From the NCBI RefSeq assembly GCF_000482785.1, contig NZ_AXWS01000007.1, positions 1,054,001 through 1,118,000 of the forward strand: DNA of 64,000 bases. The letters are read 5' to 3'. Of this stretch, positions 7,925 through 16,130 are shown piece after piece. Made by a program: the position numbers and the translations under genes. The notes under the pieces are model-generated. The model searched no databases. It was not told the origin of the DNA and saw only the letters and a list, made by a program, of their open reading frames with translations. This DNA comes from Derxia gummosa DSM 723 (GTDB lineage: Bacteria; Pseudomonadota; Gammaproteobacteria; Burkholderiales; Burkholderiaceae_E). Within the stretch, counting starts at the first letter, position 1. Each line of letters starts with the position of its first letter.

Positions 7925-9439
7925 ATGATCAGCTTCACCCCCTTCTTCCCCGCCTTCGTCGTGCTGCTGCTGATGTCGCTGCGCGGCATGCGCGGCTGGC
8001 TCGCGGCGGTGGCGCTGGCGGCCTTCTTCCAGGGCGCCACGCCCTTCGTGCTCGGCGGCGCGGCGCGCGACGCGGGGCTGGCGCCGGCCTATCTGCTGCT
8101 GCCGATCGGCGTCTGGCACTACCTGCGCTGGCGCATGCCGCTCGCGGGCCGCGCGCGCGACCTGCCGCTCACGCCGGCGCACTGGGCGCTGATCGCCTTC
8201 ACCGCCGTGGGCGTCGCGGGCGCGGTGCTGCTGCCGCGCCTGTTCGCCGGCGAAGTGCTGGTGCTGCCGAGCCGCGCCCAGCGCTTTCTGCGCATGGAAC
8301 CGGTCATGCCCCAGGGCACCAACCTGTTCCAGGGCTTCTATCTCGTCATGAACTACGCGCTGTTCGCGCTGGTGGCGCGTTTCGTGTCGAGCGGCCGCGC
8401 CGACGAGGCGGGCCTGCGCAAATGGGTCGTGCGCGGCGCGGTGCTGAGCGCGCTCGTCGGCCTCTACCAATGGGGCGGCTCCTTCGTGGGCGCCTACTGG
8501 CCAAGCGAGTTCTTCAACTCCAACACCGGCGTGATCCAGCTCGGCGAGCAGCAGGCGATGGGCTTCCGGCGCATCTCGTCCACCTTCATCGAGCCGTCGG
8601 TGCTCGGCTACCACTTCGCGGGCTGCCTCGGGCTGATGCTGTTCTCGGCGCGTCATGCGCGCGCGGGGCTGCTGCTGCTGGCGGTGCTGCTGCTGTCGCT
8701 CGCGTCGTCGGGCTACGTGATCGTGGCCGGGCTGACGGCGGCGTGGCTCGTGATCGGCCAAGCACCGGCCGAGCGCAAGCGCAGCATCTTCATCGCGCTG
8801 CTGCTGCTCGGACTGGCGGGGCTGGCGGCCGACTTCGTGTTCGCCGACGGCCGGCTGTTCCAGAGCCTCATCCTCGACAAGGGCGCGTCCGAATCCGGCC
8901 AGGTGCGCGCGACGTGGAACCTCATGGCCTGGGAGAGCTTCGCGCAGAGCTGGGGCCTGGGCGCGGGCGTGGGCAGCGCGCGCGGATCGAGCTTCGTCGC
9001 GACGCTCGCGGCGACGATGGGCCTGCCCGGACTGGCGCTGTTCGCGCTGTTCCTGTGGCGCGCGATCCGCGCCGGACTGGCCGAGCGCGAGGCGACGGGC
9101 CAGGGCTACGGCTTCGCGCTGATCGCGTTCTCGCTCGGCTGGTGCCTGGCCATGCCCGACCTGTCGCTGCCGCTGGTGTGGATCTGCGCCGGCGCGGCGG
9201 CCGGTCTGCAACTCGACGCGGCACGGCGCGCGGGCGAGGCGGCGGGCGAGGCGCCCCTGTCCGCCGCCGGCGTGCCGGCGGGACCGCCTGCCCGGCCGGG
9301 CATGGCCGCCGGCAGACCGGGCTGGCACGACGGCCGGGCCGCTCCCGCGGCCTCGGCCGCCGCCCGCCCGGCACAGGCCCGCACCGCCTGGCAGGCGCCG
9401 CCGGCCGAACCCGCCACCCCGCGCGGAGCGCCGACATGA
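7925..9439 (+). CDS. O-antigen ligase/polymerase-like membrane protein (Wzy-like), copy 1
   Basis: A 504-residue polytopic membrane protein with about 10-12 transmembrane helices through residue 435. The central periplasmic loop carries GFRRISSTFIEPSVLGYHFA, which fits the Arg..Ser-Thr-Phe-x-Glu-Pro-Ser motif common in Wzy-type polymerases and O-antigen ligases. The expected role is polymerising flipped repeat units at the periplasmic face, with EpsF setting chain length. The last 65 residues are a Pro/Ala/Arg-rich hydrophilic tail, unusual for the family. GGAGG precedes the ATG (GCGGAGGCCGCCG). Its stop overlaps the next start by four bases (ATGA), so the acyltransferase is translationally coupled. 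A ligase function cannot be excluded. Confidence 0.8.
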   Translation: MISFTPFFPAFVVLLLMSLRGMRGWLAAVALAAFFQGATPFVLGGAARDAGLAPAYLLLPIGVWHYLRWRMPLAGRARDLPLTPAHWALIAFTAVGVAGAVLLPRLFAGEVLVLPSRAQRFLRMEPVMPQGTNLFQGFYLVMNYALFALVARFVSSGRADEAGLRKWVVRGAVLSALVGLYQWGGSFVGAYWPSEFFNSNTGVIQLGEQQAMGFRRISSTFIEPSVLGYHFAGCLGLMLFSARHARAGLLLLAVLLLSLASSGYVIVAGLTAAWLVIGQAPAERKRSIFIALLLLGLAGLAADFVFADGRLFQSLILDKGASESGQVRATWNLMAWESFAQSWGLGAGVGSARGSSFVATLAATMGLPGLALFALFLWRAIRAGLAEREATGQGYGFALIAFSLGWCLAMPDLSLPLVWICAGAAAGLQLDAARRAGEAAGEAPLSAAGVPAGPPARPGMAAGRPGWHDGRAAPAASAAARPAQARTAWQAPPAEPATPRGAPT

Positions 9440-10500
9440 GCGGCCCGCGCGACGCCCGCATCGACATCGCGCGCGGCCTCGGCATCGCGCTCGTCGTGCT
9501 CGGTCACAACCCGGTCTTCCGAGAGCAGTTTCCCGACGCCTACCGTGCGGTCTATCTCTTTCATGTGCCGCTGTTCTTCTTCCTGAGCGGCTGGGTGCTG
9601 CGCCCGGCCGCGCCGGCCGACTTCCTGCGCCGCGCCGCGCCGCGCCTGCTGCTGCCCTTCGTGGCGGTGTCGCTCGCGGCCGGCGCGCTCTACGTGGCGA
9701 CGCGCGGCTGGCGGGTGGTGGATGTGCTCGCGGGCCTGGTCTGGGCCACCGGCAACACCCTGCCCTGGGATCCGCTGTGGTTCCTGCCCGCGCTCTTTCT
9801 CGCGCTGCTGGCAGCGAGCGGCTTGCGCCTCGACACGCTGTCGCACCGACAGGCGGCGCTCGCGGGCGCGGCGCTGCTGCTGCTGGCCTGGCTCGTGTTC
9901 GCGGGCGGACGCTTTCGCGCGCCCCCCTTCGTGAATCTGTCCGGCCAGCCGGTCGGCCTGCCCTGGAGCGCCGACCTGCTGCCGCTCATGCTGCTGTTCG
10001 TCGGGCTGGGCCAGCGCGCCCGGCTCGCCGGGCTGCTCGACCGCGTGTCGCCGGGGCTCGTACTGCTCGTCGCCCTGCCCTGGTTCGGCCTGGCGCTCGG
10101 CCTCGGCGCGCGCACCGATCTCAACTTCCGCCTCGCCGCGCCCTTCCCGCTTGCGCTGGCCGGCGCGCTCGCGGGCATCGGCCTCACGCTCGCGCTCGCA
10201 AGCTGGATGACGCGCGCGGCCCGAGTCATGCAAGCGTTTGCAACGCTCGGCGAGCATTCGCTGATCGTGCTGATCTTCCACGCCGGCATCCAGGCCGCCG
10301 TGGTGCGCCGCTTCGGCGACGTGGACGGCGCGCCGCTCGCGGCGGCGGCCGCCCTCGTGCTCGGCACGGCGGCCGGGCTGCTGCTGCCTGTGCTGTTCGG
10401 CCGCTGGGTCGTGCGGCGCTCGGCGCGCGCGAGCCTGCTGCTCGGCGAGGCCGGCCCGGCGCCGCGCGGCGGCCTGCTCGACCGGGCGCGCGGCGCCTGA
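9436..10500 (+). CDS. Acyltransferase family 3 (polysaccharide O-acetyltransferase)
   Basis: A 354-residue integral membrane acyltransferase of the AT3/OafA-fucose 4-O-acetylase type, predicted to O-acetylate the exopolysaccharide. The N terminus shows the family motif RIDIARGLGIALVVLGHNP followed by YLFHVPLFFFLSGWVLRP. About ten hydrophobic helices follow, and GEHSLIVLIFHAGIQ near the end matches the family's last conserved block. The start overlaps the polymerase stop (ATGA). It contains one copy of the recurring palindrome at 10229. The substrate sugar is unknown. Confidence 0.88.
   Translation: MSGPRDARIDIARGLGIALVVLGHNPVFREQFPDAYRAVYLFHVPLFFFLSGWVLRPAAPADFLRRAAPRLLLPFVAVSLAAGALYVATRGWRVVDVLAGLVWATGNTLPWDPLWFLPALFLALLAASGLRLDTLSHRQAALAGAALLLLAWLVFAGGRFRAPPFVNLSGQPVGLPWSADLLPLMLLFVGLGQRARLAGLLDRVSPGLVLLVALPWFGLALGLGARTDLNFRLAAPFPLALAGALAGIGLTLALASWMTRAARVMQAFATLGEHSLIVLIFHAGIQAAVVRRFGDVDGAPLAAAAALVLGTAAGLLLPVLFGRWVVRRSARASLLLGEAGPAPRGGLLDRARGA
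10229..10242. repeat. Palindromic element TGCAAGCGTTTGCA
   Basis: One mismatch to TGCAAGCGCTTGCA. Inside the acyltransferase gene it is read as ATG CAA GCG TTT GCA (Met-Gln-Ala-Phe-Ala); CAA, TTT and GCA are uncommon choices in this gene, which mostly uses CAG, TTC and GCG/GCC. Confidence 0.6.
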
Positions 10501-10553
10501 AGCGCCCGCCGCCGCCTGCTCAGGCGCGCCAAGGCCCCGGACCCGCCACCGGC

Positions 10554-11771
10554 TCAGGCCCGCGCCATCGCCGCCGACGCCGCGAGCCGCTCGAAGATCG
10601 CCAGATGTGCCGCCACCACCGCCTCGCCCGAGCGCCCCGCCGAGGCCGCGCGCGCCGCCGCCGAGAAGCGGGCGTAGTCGGCATCCGGCAGCCACGCCGC
10701 CGCGAGCAGCGCCGCCGCCAGGCTGCCCGGCGTCCCGACATCGAAGCGCCAGCCGGTGCGGCCCGCCTCGATGCCCTCGGCCATGCCGCCCAGCCCCGAG
10801 CCGATCACCGGTACGCCGAAGGACATGGCCTCGCCCACCACGCGGCCGGCCGGCTCGGCCCAGAGCGAGGGCACGACCGCGATGTCGACGCCCGGCATGA
10901 AGTCCTCCGGCCGCACCCGGCCGACGAAGTCCACCGGCAGCCCGGCTGCGCGCGCGCGCAGTTCGGCCAGATGGTCGGCCGAGCCTTCGCCTGCGATGGC
11001 CAGCGTCATCGGCGGCGCGCCGGGCTCATGGCACGCGCGCCGGAACTCGTCGATGAGCAGCCCCACGCCCTTCACCGGCACGACGCGGCCCAGGTAGCCG
11101 AAACGGCAGACGGCCGGCTTGCCGACGCGCGGCGCGACCCGCTCGGGCCAGGGAATGGGCGGCGGCAGCACGCTCGATTCGATGCCCGTGAAATAACCGT
11201 CGCGTCTGTGCACGTCGATCACGTACTGGCTCACGCCCGCCACATGCGAAACCGAACGCGCCGCGATTCGCCTCGGCCAGGCATAGGCGGCGCAATCGCG
11301 GCATTGCTTCTCGCAGGTATTGCCGTCACCGCGCTGCCGGGTGGTGCGCGGGCAGGTCAGGTAATAGTCGCGCAGCGTCATGAGCACCGGAATGCGCAAG
11401 GCAGCCAGCGCCGGCAATACCGCCGCCGAAAAGCCAGAAAGATTGTTCACATTCGCCACATCCGGCTCGAATGCCGCCACCGCGTCGGCCACCTGATGCG
11501 CCGCCGCCGGATTGGACGAATCGATCGCATGCCACAACGCCTTCGGCAGCAGCGACTCGCTGCCGAATGCGGGATGCCGTTTTCCATTGAACACCGCAAG
11601 CCGCCGCAATTCGACCCCGGCAATCATCTCGTGTGAATCTTCCTGGCCCAGACAGACCACCTGCACGGCATGGCCGCGTTTCACCAGCCCCTCGGCCAGA
11701 TGCCGGATCGAGACTTCCGCGCCGCCGGTTTCCTTCGGAAAGTAAAAGGAATTGATGATCGAGATTCGCAT
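10554..11771 (-). CDS. Glycosyltransferase family 4
   Basis: A 405-residue GT-B glycosyltransferase. The N-terminal domain begins MRISIINSFYFPKETGGAE, with the donor/acceptor glycine loop, then ITVRHLAEG-type helix sequence. A middle segment around residues 130-155 has TLRDYYLTCPRTTR followed by the cysteine group CEKQCRDC, seen in a subset of GT4 proteins. The C-terminal signature is PSLWAEPAGRVVGEAMSFGVPVIGSGLGG. The start at 11771 follows GGGGGA by a few bases; the extra upstream frame to 11861 looks non-coding. It is monocistronic, convergent with the acyltransferase and divergent from the TupA-like gene. Confidence 0.88.
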   Translation of the reverse strand: MRISIINSFYFPKETGGAEVSIRHLAEGLVKRGHAVQVVCLGQEDSHEMIAGVELRRLAVFNGKRHPAFGSESLLPKALWHAIDSSNPAAAHQVADAVAAFEPDVANVNNLSGFSAAVLPALAALRIPVLMTLRDYYLTCPRTTRQRGDGNTCEKQCRDCAAYAWPRRIAARSVSHVAGVSQYVIDVHRRDGYFTGIESSVLPPPIPWPERVAPRVGKPAVCRFGYLGRVVPVKGVGLLIDEFRRACHEPGAPPMTLAIAGEGSADHLAELRARAAGLPVDFVGRVRPEDFMPGVDIAVVPSLWAEPAGRVVGEAMSFGVPVIGSGLGGMAEGIEAGRTGWRFDVGTPGSLAAALLAAAWLPDADYARFSAAARAASAGRSGEAVVAAHLAIFERLAASAAMARA

Positions 11772-12099
11772 GCATTCCCCCAGCAAGCCGGCCTGCACGA
11801 GCAGTCCGATGGCAATACGGGAATTGTCGTGAACTCGAATGCCGCCCGATGAAAGTTGCAATTTTCGGCGCCACCGGAAAGGCGGCCCGCCATTCGCGCC
11901 CCGACGCCGGCGGCCAGCCTCCTCATTCGGTCAAGGCACGTCATTGAAAGAGCCGCCGGGAAATCCCTCGCAGCTGTAACAACCGCCTGCCGGCGATCGC
12001 CAGCATCTAGCATGCAAGCGCTTCCAAAGCATCACGTGACGGGATTTTTTCGCGTCCAATCAGTCACTTGCCGCATCACCTACCGACCCAGCAGCGACC
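11772..12099. other. Divergent intergenic region with palindromes
   Basis: A 328-base AT-richer gap between two divergent genes. It contains one palindrome of the recurring family (12013) and the separate 8-base palindrome TCACGTGA (12032-12039), followed by GGGATTTTTT. Both lie 60-90 bases before the start at 12100, where an operator would be expected. No protein-coding gene is evident. Confidence 0.45.
12013..12026. promoter_or_regulatory. Palindromic element TGCAAGCGCTTCCA, possible operator
   Basis: One mismatch to TGCAAGCGCTTGCA. Of the copies seen here, this is the only one in a divergent promoter region, 74 bases upstream of the ATP-grasp start. The symmetric half-sites around a central CG resemble operators of LacI-family regulators. 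A regulator is not encoded in the window. Confidence 0.45.
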
Positions 12100-13026
12100 A
12101 TGAGGGCCAAAGTGCCGACCGGCAATCTGCAAACCAACAGCCTGCCGATGGAAATGGCCCTGGCCGCCCGACTCGGCCGGTTGCTGAAAAAAGGCTTTTT
12201 CGCGCCTTTTCCCGAAAGCCTTGAATTGCGGCTGCGCTTCGCGCGCCAGCATGGCTTTCTGCCCGATCTGCGCAATCCGCGCACGCTGACCGAAAAGATC
12301 TTCTGGCTCAAATTGTTCGACCGCACGCCTTTGCGCGCCATCGTGTCGGACCGCGAGCAGGTACGCGGCCATGTACTGCGTCACGCCAGCGGATTGCAAT
12401 TACCGGCCCAATTGTGGCGCGGCGATCAATTGACGAAGGAAGTCTGGAATTCATTGCCGCGCCGATTCGTGCTCAAGGCCAGCCACGGCAGCCACATGAC
12501 GGCACTGGTCGACAAGCAGCGCGACGATCACTCGGTGCTCCACAAGCTGTCGCAATTCTGGCTCGGCTACGATTACGCGCGTGAAGCCGGCGAATGGGTC
12601 TATGCCGAGATCCCGCATTATCTGATCGCCGAAGAAATGCTTTGCGATCAAGGCAAGCCGCCGGCCGACTGGAAATTCTTCTGCGGCAACGGACGCATCT
12701 TCATGATGCAGCTGCATGTCGATCGTTTCGGCGATTACCGCCGCTGTTTCTGCCATCCCGATCTGACGCCCATTTCCGGCGTACGCGGCCTGCTGCCAGG
12801 CGGCGGGCCGATCGCGCGGCCGGCCAATTACGCCGCCGTCTGCGACATGGTCGAGAAACTCGCCGCGCCCTTCGATTTCATCCGCGTCGATCTCTATCTG
12901 ATCGGCGAGCAGGCGTATTTCGGTGAGATGACCTGCTTTCCGGGCGGTGGCTGGGAGCGCATCCGGCCGCGCTCGCTCGATCTCCAGCTCGGCGCCCACG
13001 TGAGGCTGGCCGGGCCGGGCGGCTGA
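12100..13026 (+). CDS. TupA-like ATP-grasp protein
   Basis: A 308-residue ATP-grasp family protein of the type called TupA-like, found in polysaccharide loci and thought to ligate an amino acid or similar group to a sugar polymer. Supporting features are NPRTLTEKIFWLKLFDRTPL (conserved entry motif), RFVLKASHGSHM (nucleotide-binding lysine and glycine loop), DWKFFCGNGRIFMMQLHVDRF and the late acidic pair FDFIRVDLYLIGEQAYFGEMT for metal and ATP. Codon use is AT-richer than in flanking genes (several CAA, TTG, TTT and AAA codons), which may mark recent acquisition. It ends 21 bases before the convergent epsG2. An alternative start at 12148 (MEMALAA) is possible. Confidence 0.8.
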   Translation: MRAKVPTGNLQTNSLPMEMALAARLGRLLKKGFFAPFPESLELRLRFARQHGFLPDLRNPRTLTEKIFWLKLFDRTPLRAIVSDREQVRGHVLRHASGLQLPAQLWRGDQLTKEVWNSLPRRFVLKASHGSHMTALVDKQRDDHSVLHKLSQFWLGYDYAREAGEWVYAEIPHYLIAEEMLCDQGKPPADWKFFCGNGRIFMMQLHVDRFGDYRRCFCHPDLTPISGVRGLLPGGGPIARPANYAAVCDMVEKLAAPFDFIRVDLYLIGEQAYFGEMTCFPGGGWERIRPRSLDLQLGAHVRLAGPGG

Positions 13027-13047
13027 AGGCCGGGCCTCGCGGCGCGC

Positions 13048-14025
13048 CTAGCGCATGCCCTCGGCAAGCACCCCGCCCACGATCTGCCCGCCCGCGCGTT
13101 CGAGCTGCTGCTTGAGCTCCTCGAGCCGGCGCAGCTCGCTGCGGTGCTGGCGCATGACGACCAGCGTGGCCGAGGTCGAGCTGGCGATCACCTGGGCGTC
13201 GGCAAATTCGCCGGCCGGCGGCGTGTCGAGCACGATCGCGTCATGGCTCAGGGCCAGCTCGTCGAGCAGGCGGCCGAAGGCGCGGCTCGTGAGCAGCTCC
13301 TGGGGATTGGGCGGCACCGCGCCGGCCGGCAGTAGCGACAGGTTGGGCAGCGCGCGCACCGGCTGGATCGCGCCCGCGCCCGACTTGCCGAGCAGCAGGC
13401 CCGACAGGCCGACGCCGCTGTCCACGTCGAACAGCGAGTGCTGCACCGGCCGGCGCAGGTCGGCATCGATGAGCAGCGTGCGTTCGCCGAGCTGGGAGAA
13501 GGCCACCGCGAGATTGGCCGCGATCCAGCTGCGGCCGTCGCCAGCGTCGAGGCTCGTGACCGCGAGGCTGCGCGTGCCCTCGTCGCGGTGCAGCCATTGC
13601 ATCGCGAGCTGGGTGCGCAGCGCGCGCAGTGCCTCGGCCTGACGGCCGAAGGGTTGCCAGGCCATCACGACCATCGGACTCACGCCCGAATGACCGGGCG
13701 TGAGATAGGGATAGCGGTATTGCTCGGCCAGCGCGGCTTCGAGCTGCTCGTGCGTGAGCAGTTGCAGGCCGACCGCGATCTCGCCGAAGCGCATGCCGCT
13801 TTCGCGCTGCACCTCCAGCACGCGGTTGACATCGGCGGCGCTCATCGCGCCCGACTCGACCAGGATGCTGCCGAGGCTGCGCGGCGCGGCCGAGCGCGCG
13901 CCGCTGCCATTGCCGCTGCCCACGTCGAGCACATCGTCCTTGCCGGCGCGCAGGCCGCGCAGCCTCGGACCCCGGGACGCGGCACCGAGGCCGCGCAGTT
14001 CTGCTTCAGGATGGATCACGGACAT
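13048..14025 (-). CDS. epsG: EpsG-type BY-kinase with N-terminal MshEN-like module, copy 2
   Basis: A 325-residue paralogue of the kinase at 2799. Residues 49-108 hold two repeats of about 24 residues, SLGSILVESGAMSAADVNRV.. and RFGEIAVGLQLLTHEQL.., closely fitting the MshEN pattern (x-L/F-G-xx-L/A ... L-xx-Q). The kinase domain has the P-loop DAGDGRSW (160-167), where the usual lysine is Arg165, then LLIDADLRRPVQH (185-197) and AIVLDTPPAGEFADAQVI. There is no C-terminal tyrosine cluster; the protein ends LAEGMR. It lies 18 bases downstream of epsF2 and is co-transcribed with it. It may be a kinase with altered ATP use, or Arg may be normal in this subfamily. Confidence 0.87.
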   Translation of the reverse strand: MSVIHPEAELRGLGAASRGPRLRGLRAGKDDVLDVGSGNGSGARSAAPRSLGSILVESGAMSAADVNRVLEVQRESGMRFGEIAVGLQLLTHEQLEAALAEQYRYPYLTPGHSGVSPMVVMAWQPFGRQAEALRALRTQLAMQWLHRDEGTRSLAVTSLDAGDGRSWIAANLAVAFSQLGERTLLIDADLRRPVQHSLFDVDSGVGLSGLLLGKSGAGAIQPVRALPNLSLLPAGAVPPNPQELLTSRAFGRLLDELALSHDAIVLDTPPAGEFADAQVIASSTSATLVVMRQHRSELRRLEELKQQLERAGGQIVGGVLAEGMR

Positions 14026-14043
14026 CGCGTTCCCTTTCCGCCA

Positions 14044-15468
14044 TCAGGGCGAGGTGTTGAACAGCGATCGGCGCGCGCCGCGACCGAGCCTCGGCCGCGT
14101 GGGCGTCGGCGCGGCCAGCGCCGGCCCGACCATGACCTGGCCGAGCACCGGCAGGCCGAGGTGCTCGTACACGTCGCGCACGGAATGCACCGGCCGCTGG
14201 CGCGACTCGCGGTACAGCGCCCACGCGATGGCGAGCGCCACGCCGAGCGCGAAGGCAATGGCGAGCCACAGCGCCGGGCGCGGGGCCGAGGGTTCGATCG
14301 GCACCTCGGCCGGCGCCAGCACCGACACGTTCGTGGCCTGGGCGCTGCCTTCGAGTTCGCTCTGCGATTGCGCGGTGGCCACGGTGTCGAGCGCGCGCTG
14401 GGCCGCCTGCACGTCGCGCAGCAGCACCTGCATCTCGTCGCGGCTGGCCATGAGCGCGAGCACGCGGGCCTTCTGCGCATCGAGCGCCGATTGCGCCGCC
14501 GCCACGCGCTGGGCATTGGTCTGGTCGGACGAGCCGAGGCCCGAGGCCACGCGGCGAACCTCGCCGTCGAGCTGACGGCGCAGGCTGGCCACTTCGGACT
14601 CGGCGCTGCGCACCTCGGGATGCCGCGCGCCGTACCTCTCGCGCAGGTCGTCGAGCAGGCCCTGCTTGCGCGCCAGTTCGAGGCGCAGGTTCTGCACCAG
14701 CGGGCTCTGGATCGCCTCGGGCAGCGCGTCGCCGTCGCCGCGCCGGGCGTTGCGCGAGGCCGATTCGGCCTGCTGGGCCTGCACCGCCGTGAGCTGGGCC
14801 GAGAGTTCCTGCAGCCGCGCGTTCTCGATGTCCATGCGGTCGTCGGCATTCACGATGCCGTGCTTGCGCTGGTAGGCCGACAGCCGCGCCTGGGCCTCCT
14901 CCAGCCGCGTGCGCAGGCCGGCGCTGCGCTCCTCCAGCCAGTCGGAGTAGCGCCGCGCCGGATCGACGCGCAGGTCGAGATTGGTTTCGACATAGGCGCG
15001 CGCGAAGCCGTTGGCGATCGCCGCCGACAGCTCGGGCGAGTGCGCCCGGGCGACGATCGACACCACGTTGCTGTCGCGCGAGGGCCGGGCATCGACCGCG
15101 TCCTGGAGCTTGTGCGCGATGAAGCTGCGCAGCTCGCCCAGTCCGTCGGCCTCGTCCTGCCAGCGCGCCTTCCAGGCCGGCTGTTCGGCCAGCCGGAGCT
15201 GGTCGACCACCCGCAGCGCGACGCGCGTGCTGTTGATGACGTCCATCTGCGTGGCGATGTAGGACGGCACGGTCTGATTGGCCACCACCACGCTGCTGCT
15301 GACCACGCTGGGCGACTTCAGCTCGATGAGCACCTGGGCCGTGGCCTTGTAGCGCTCGGGCATGAGCCAGACCACCAGCACGCCCAGCAGGAGCGTCGTG
15401 CCGAGCACGGCCGCCATGCCGTGGCGGCGAGCGGCAAATATCGCGAATAGCTGCTGCATCGACATCAT
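14044..15468 (-). CDS. epsF: EpsF-type polysaccharide chain length determinant, copy 2
   Basis: A 474-residue Wzz/PCP-type inner membrane protein. It starts MMSMQQLFAIFAARRHGM, with the first membrane helix at about residues 18-37 (GMAAVLGTTLLLGVLVVWLM), then the Wzz motif ATAQVLIELKSP. A periplasmic coiled coil rich in Arg/Glu/Gln covers about residues 180-380, and a second helix lies at about 410-428 (LWLAIAFALGVALAIAWALY). A ribosome site GGGAG lies 11 bases before the ATG at 15468; the 77 in-frame residues upstream look non-coding. A TGTAGGA box lies 46-52 bases upstream of the start. Two EpsF/EpsG pairs in one locus suggest two polymers or two chain-length settings. Confidence 0.88.
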   Translation of the reverse strand: MMSMQQLFAIFAARRHGMAAVLGTTLLLGVLVVWLMPERYKATAQVLIELKSPSVVSSSVVVANQTVPSYIATQMDVINSTRVALRVVDQLRLAEQPAWKARWQDEADGLGELRSFIAHKLQDAVDARPSRDSNVVSIVARAHSPELSAAIANGFARAYVETNLDLRVDPARRYSDWLEERSAGLRTRLEEAQARLSAYQRKHGIVNADDRMDIENARLQELSAQLTAVQAQQAESASRNARRGDGDALPEAIQSPLVQNLRLELARKQGLLDDLRERYGARHPEVRSAESEVASLRRQLDGEVRRVASGLGSSDQTNAQRVAAAQSALDAQKARVLALMASRDEMQVLLRDVQAAQRALDTVATAQSQSELEGSAQATNVSVLAPAEVPIEPSAPRPALWLAIAFALGVALAIAWALYRESRQRPVHSVRDVYEHLGLPVLGQVMVGPALAAPTPTRPRLGRGARRSLFNTSP

Positions 15469-15511
15469 GGGTCTGTTTTCTCCCGTGGCCAGGGCGGAGT
15501 TGCGCACACGG

Positions 15512-15524
15512 CGTGTAGGACAAA
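15512..15524 (+). promoter_or_regulatory. TGTAGGA box 1
   Basis: GCGTGTAGGACAAAT begins at 15511, about 45 bases upstream of the epsF2 start. Preceded by CGG, the element shares GGCGTGTAGGA and AAAT with box 3 in the opposite orientation. Confidence 0.4.
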
Positions 15525-16032
15525 TGGCGCCGAATGCCGGGGATAACGGCGGGCACCGGCGGCATTCGCGTCGGAATTGCCAAACGATTCTAGGGAGCGG
15601 GTCCGGGCGGGCACTTGCTGTTACAGGTGCTGCGCTGCGGCAGCGGATTGGCAATTCGCCCCCGCACCCCGCATTGCCGCCGTCACGACGGCAAATCAAG
15701 GCCCGGCCAAATGCCGGACGACATCAATCATTTGCCGCGACGCCCCGGTGCACGCGATTGCCGACATTGCACCGACGGCCATGTCGAGACGAATCGGCGA
15801 CCAGGGCGCGATGCAAATGCACGACGTCCGCGCACCGCTTGCCCCGGAAAAGCGGCCGACCGGCAGCAGCCGATCGGGATTTGCGCAATGCCACCGATCC
15901 CGGCGGCGACGAGCGGCCCCGCATCCCGACTGACGAATCCACAAGGCAATTTCCGTGATTTTTCTCACGCAATTTGCCAGCAGAGCTCCTCACGCCCGCG
16001 GACCCAAAGCCATTCGAATATGTGATGCCGAG

Positions 16033-16040
16033 TCCTACAT
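16033..16040 (-). promoter_or_regulatory. TGTAGGA box 2
   Basis: TCCTACAT on the plus strand; read on the minus strand it is ATGTAGGACTCGG. It is one of three boxes within 93 bases. Confidence 0.35.
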
Positions 16041-16077
16041 CCGGAATCACCGGCAATTCCGATTACGACTCCTATTT

Positions 16078-16088
16078 TCCTACACGCC
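16078..16088 (-). promoter_or_regulatory. TGTAGGA box 3
   Basis: TCCTACACGCC on the plus strand; on the minus strand GGCGTGTAGGAAAAT, matching box 1 over 11 consecutive bases plus a flanking AAAT. Confidence 0.4.
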
Positions 16089-16117
16089 ATTTGCAGCGGC
16101 TTTTTCGCGCCTCTTCC

Positions 16118-16130
16118 CTGTAGGACACGC
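16118..16130 (+). promoter_or_regulatory. TGTAGGA box 4
   Basis: CTGTAGGACACGC. With box 3 it forms an inverted pair (TCCTACA ... TGTAGGA) about 35 bases apart, just upstream of the TTGCGT/TAGAAT promoter-like pair. Confidence 0.4.

Noticed and set aside
12032-12039. TCACGTGA as a parS-like centromere site
   Set aside because: Only the central CACGTG is shared; the flanks do not match the parS consensus, and no parAB genes are near.
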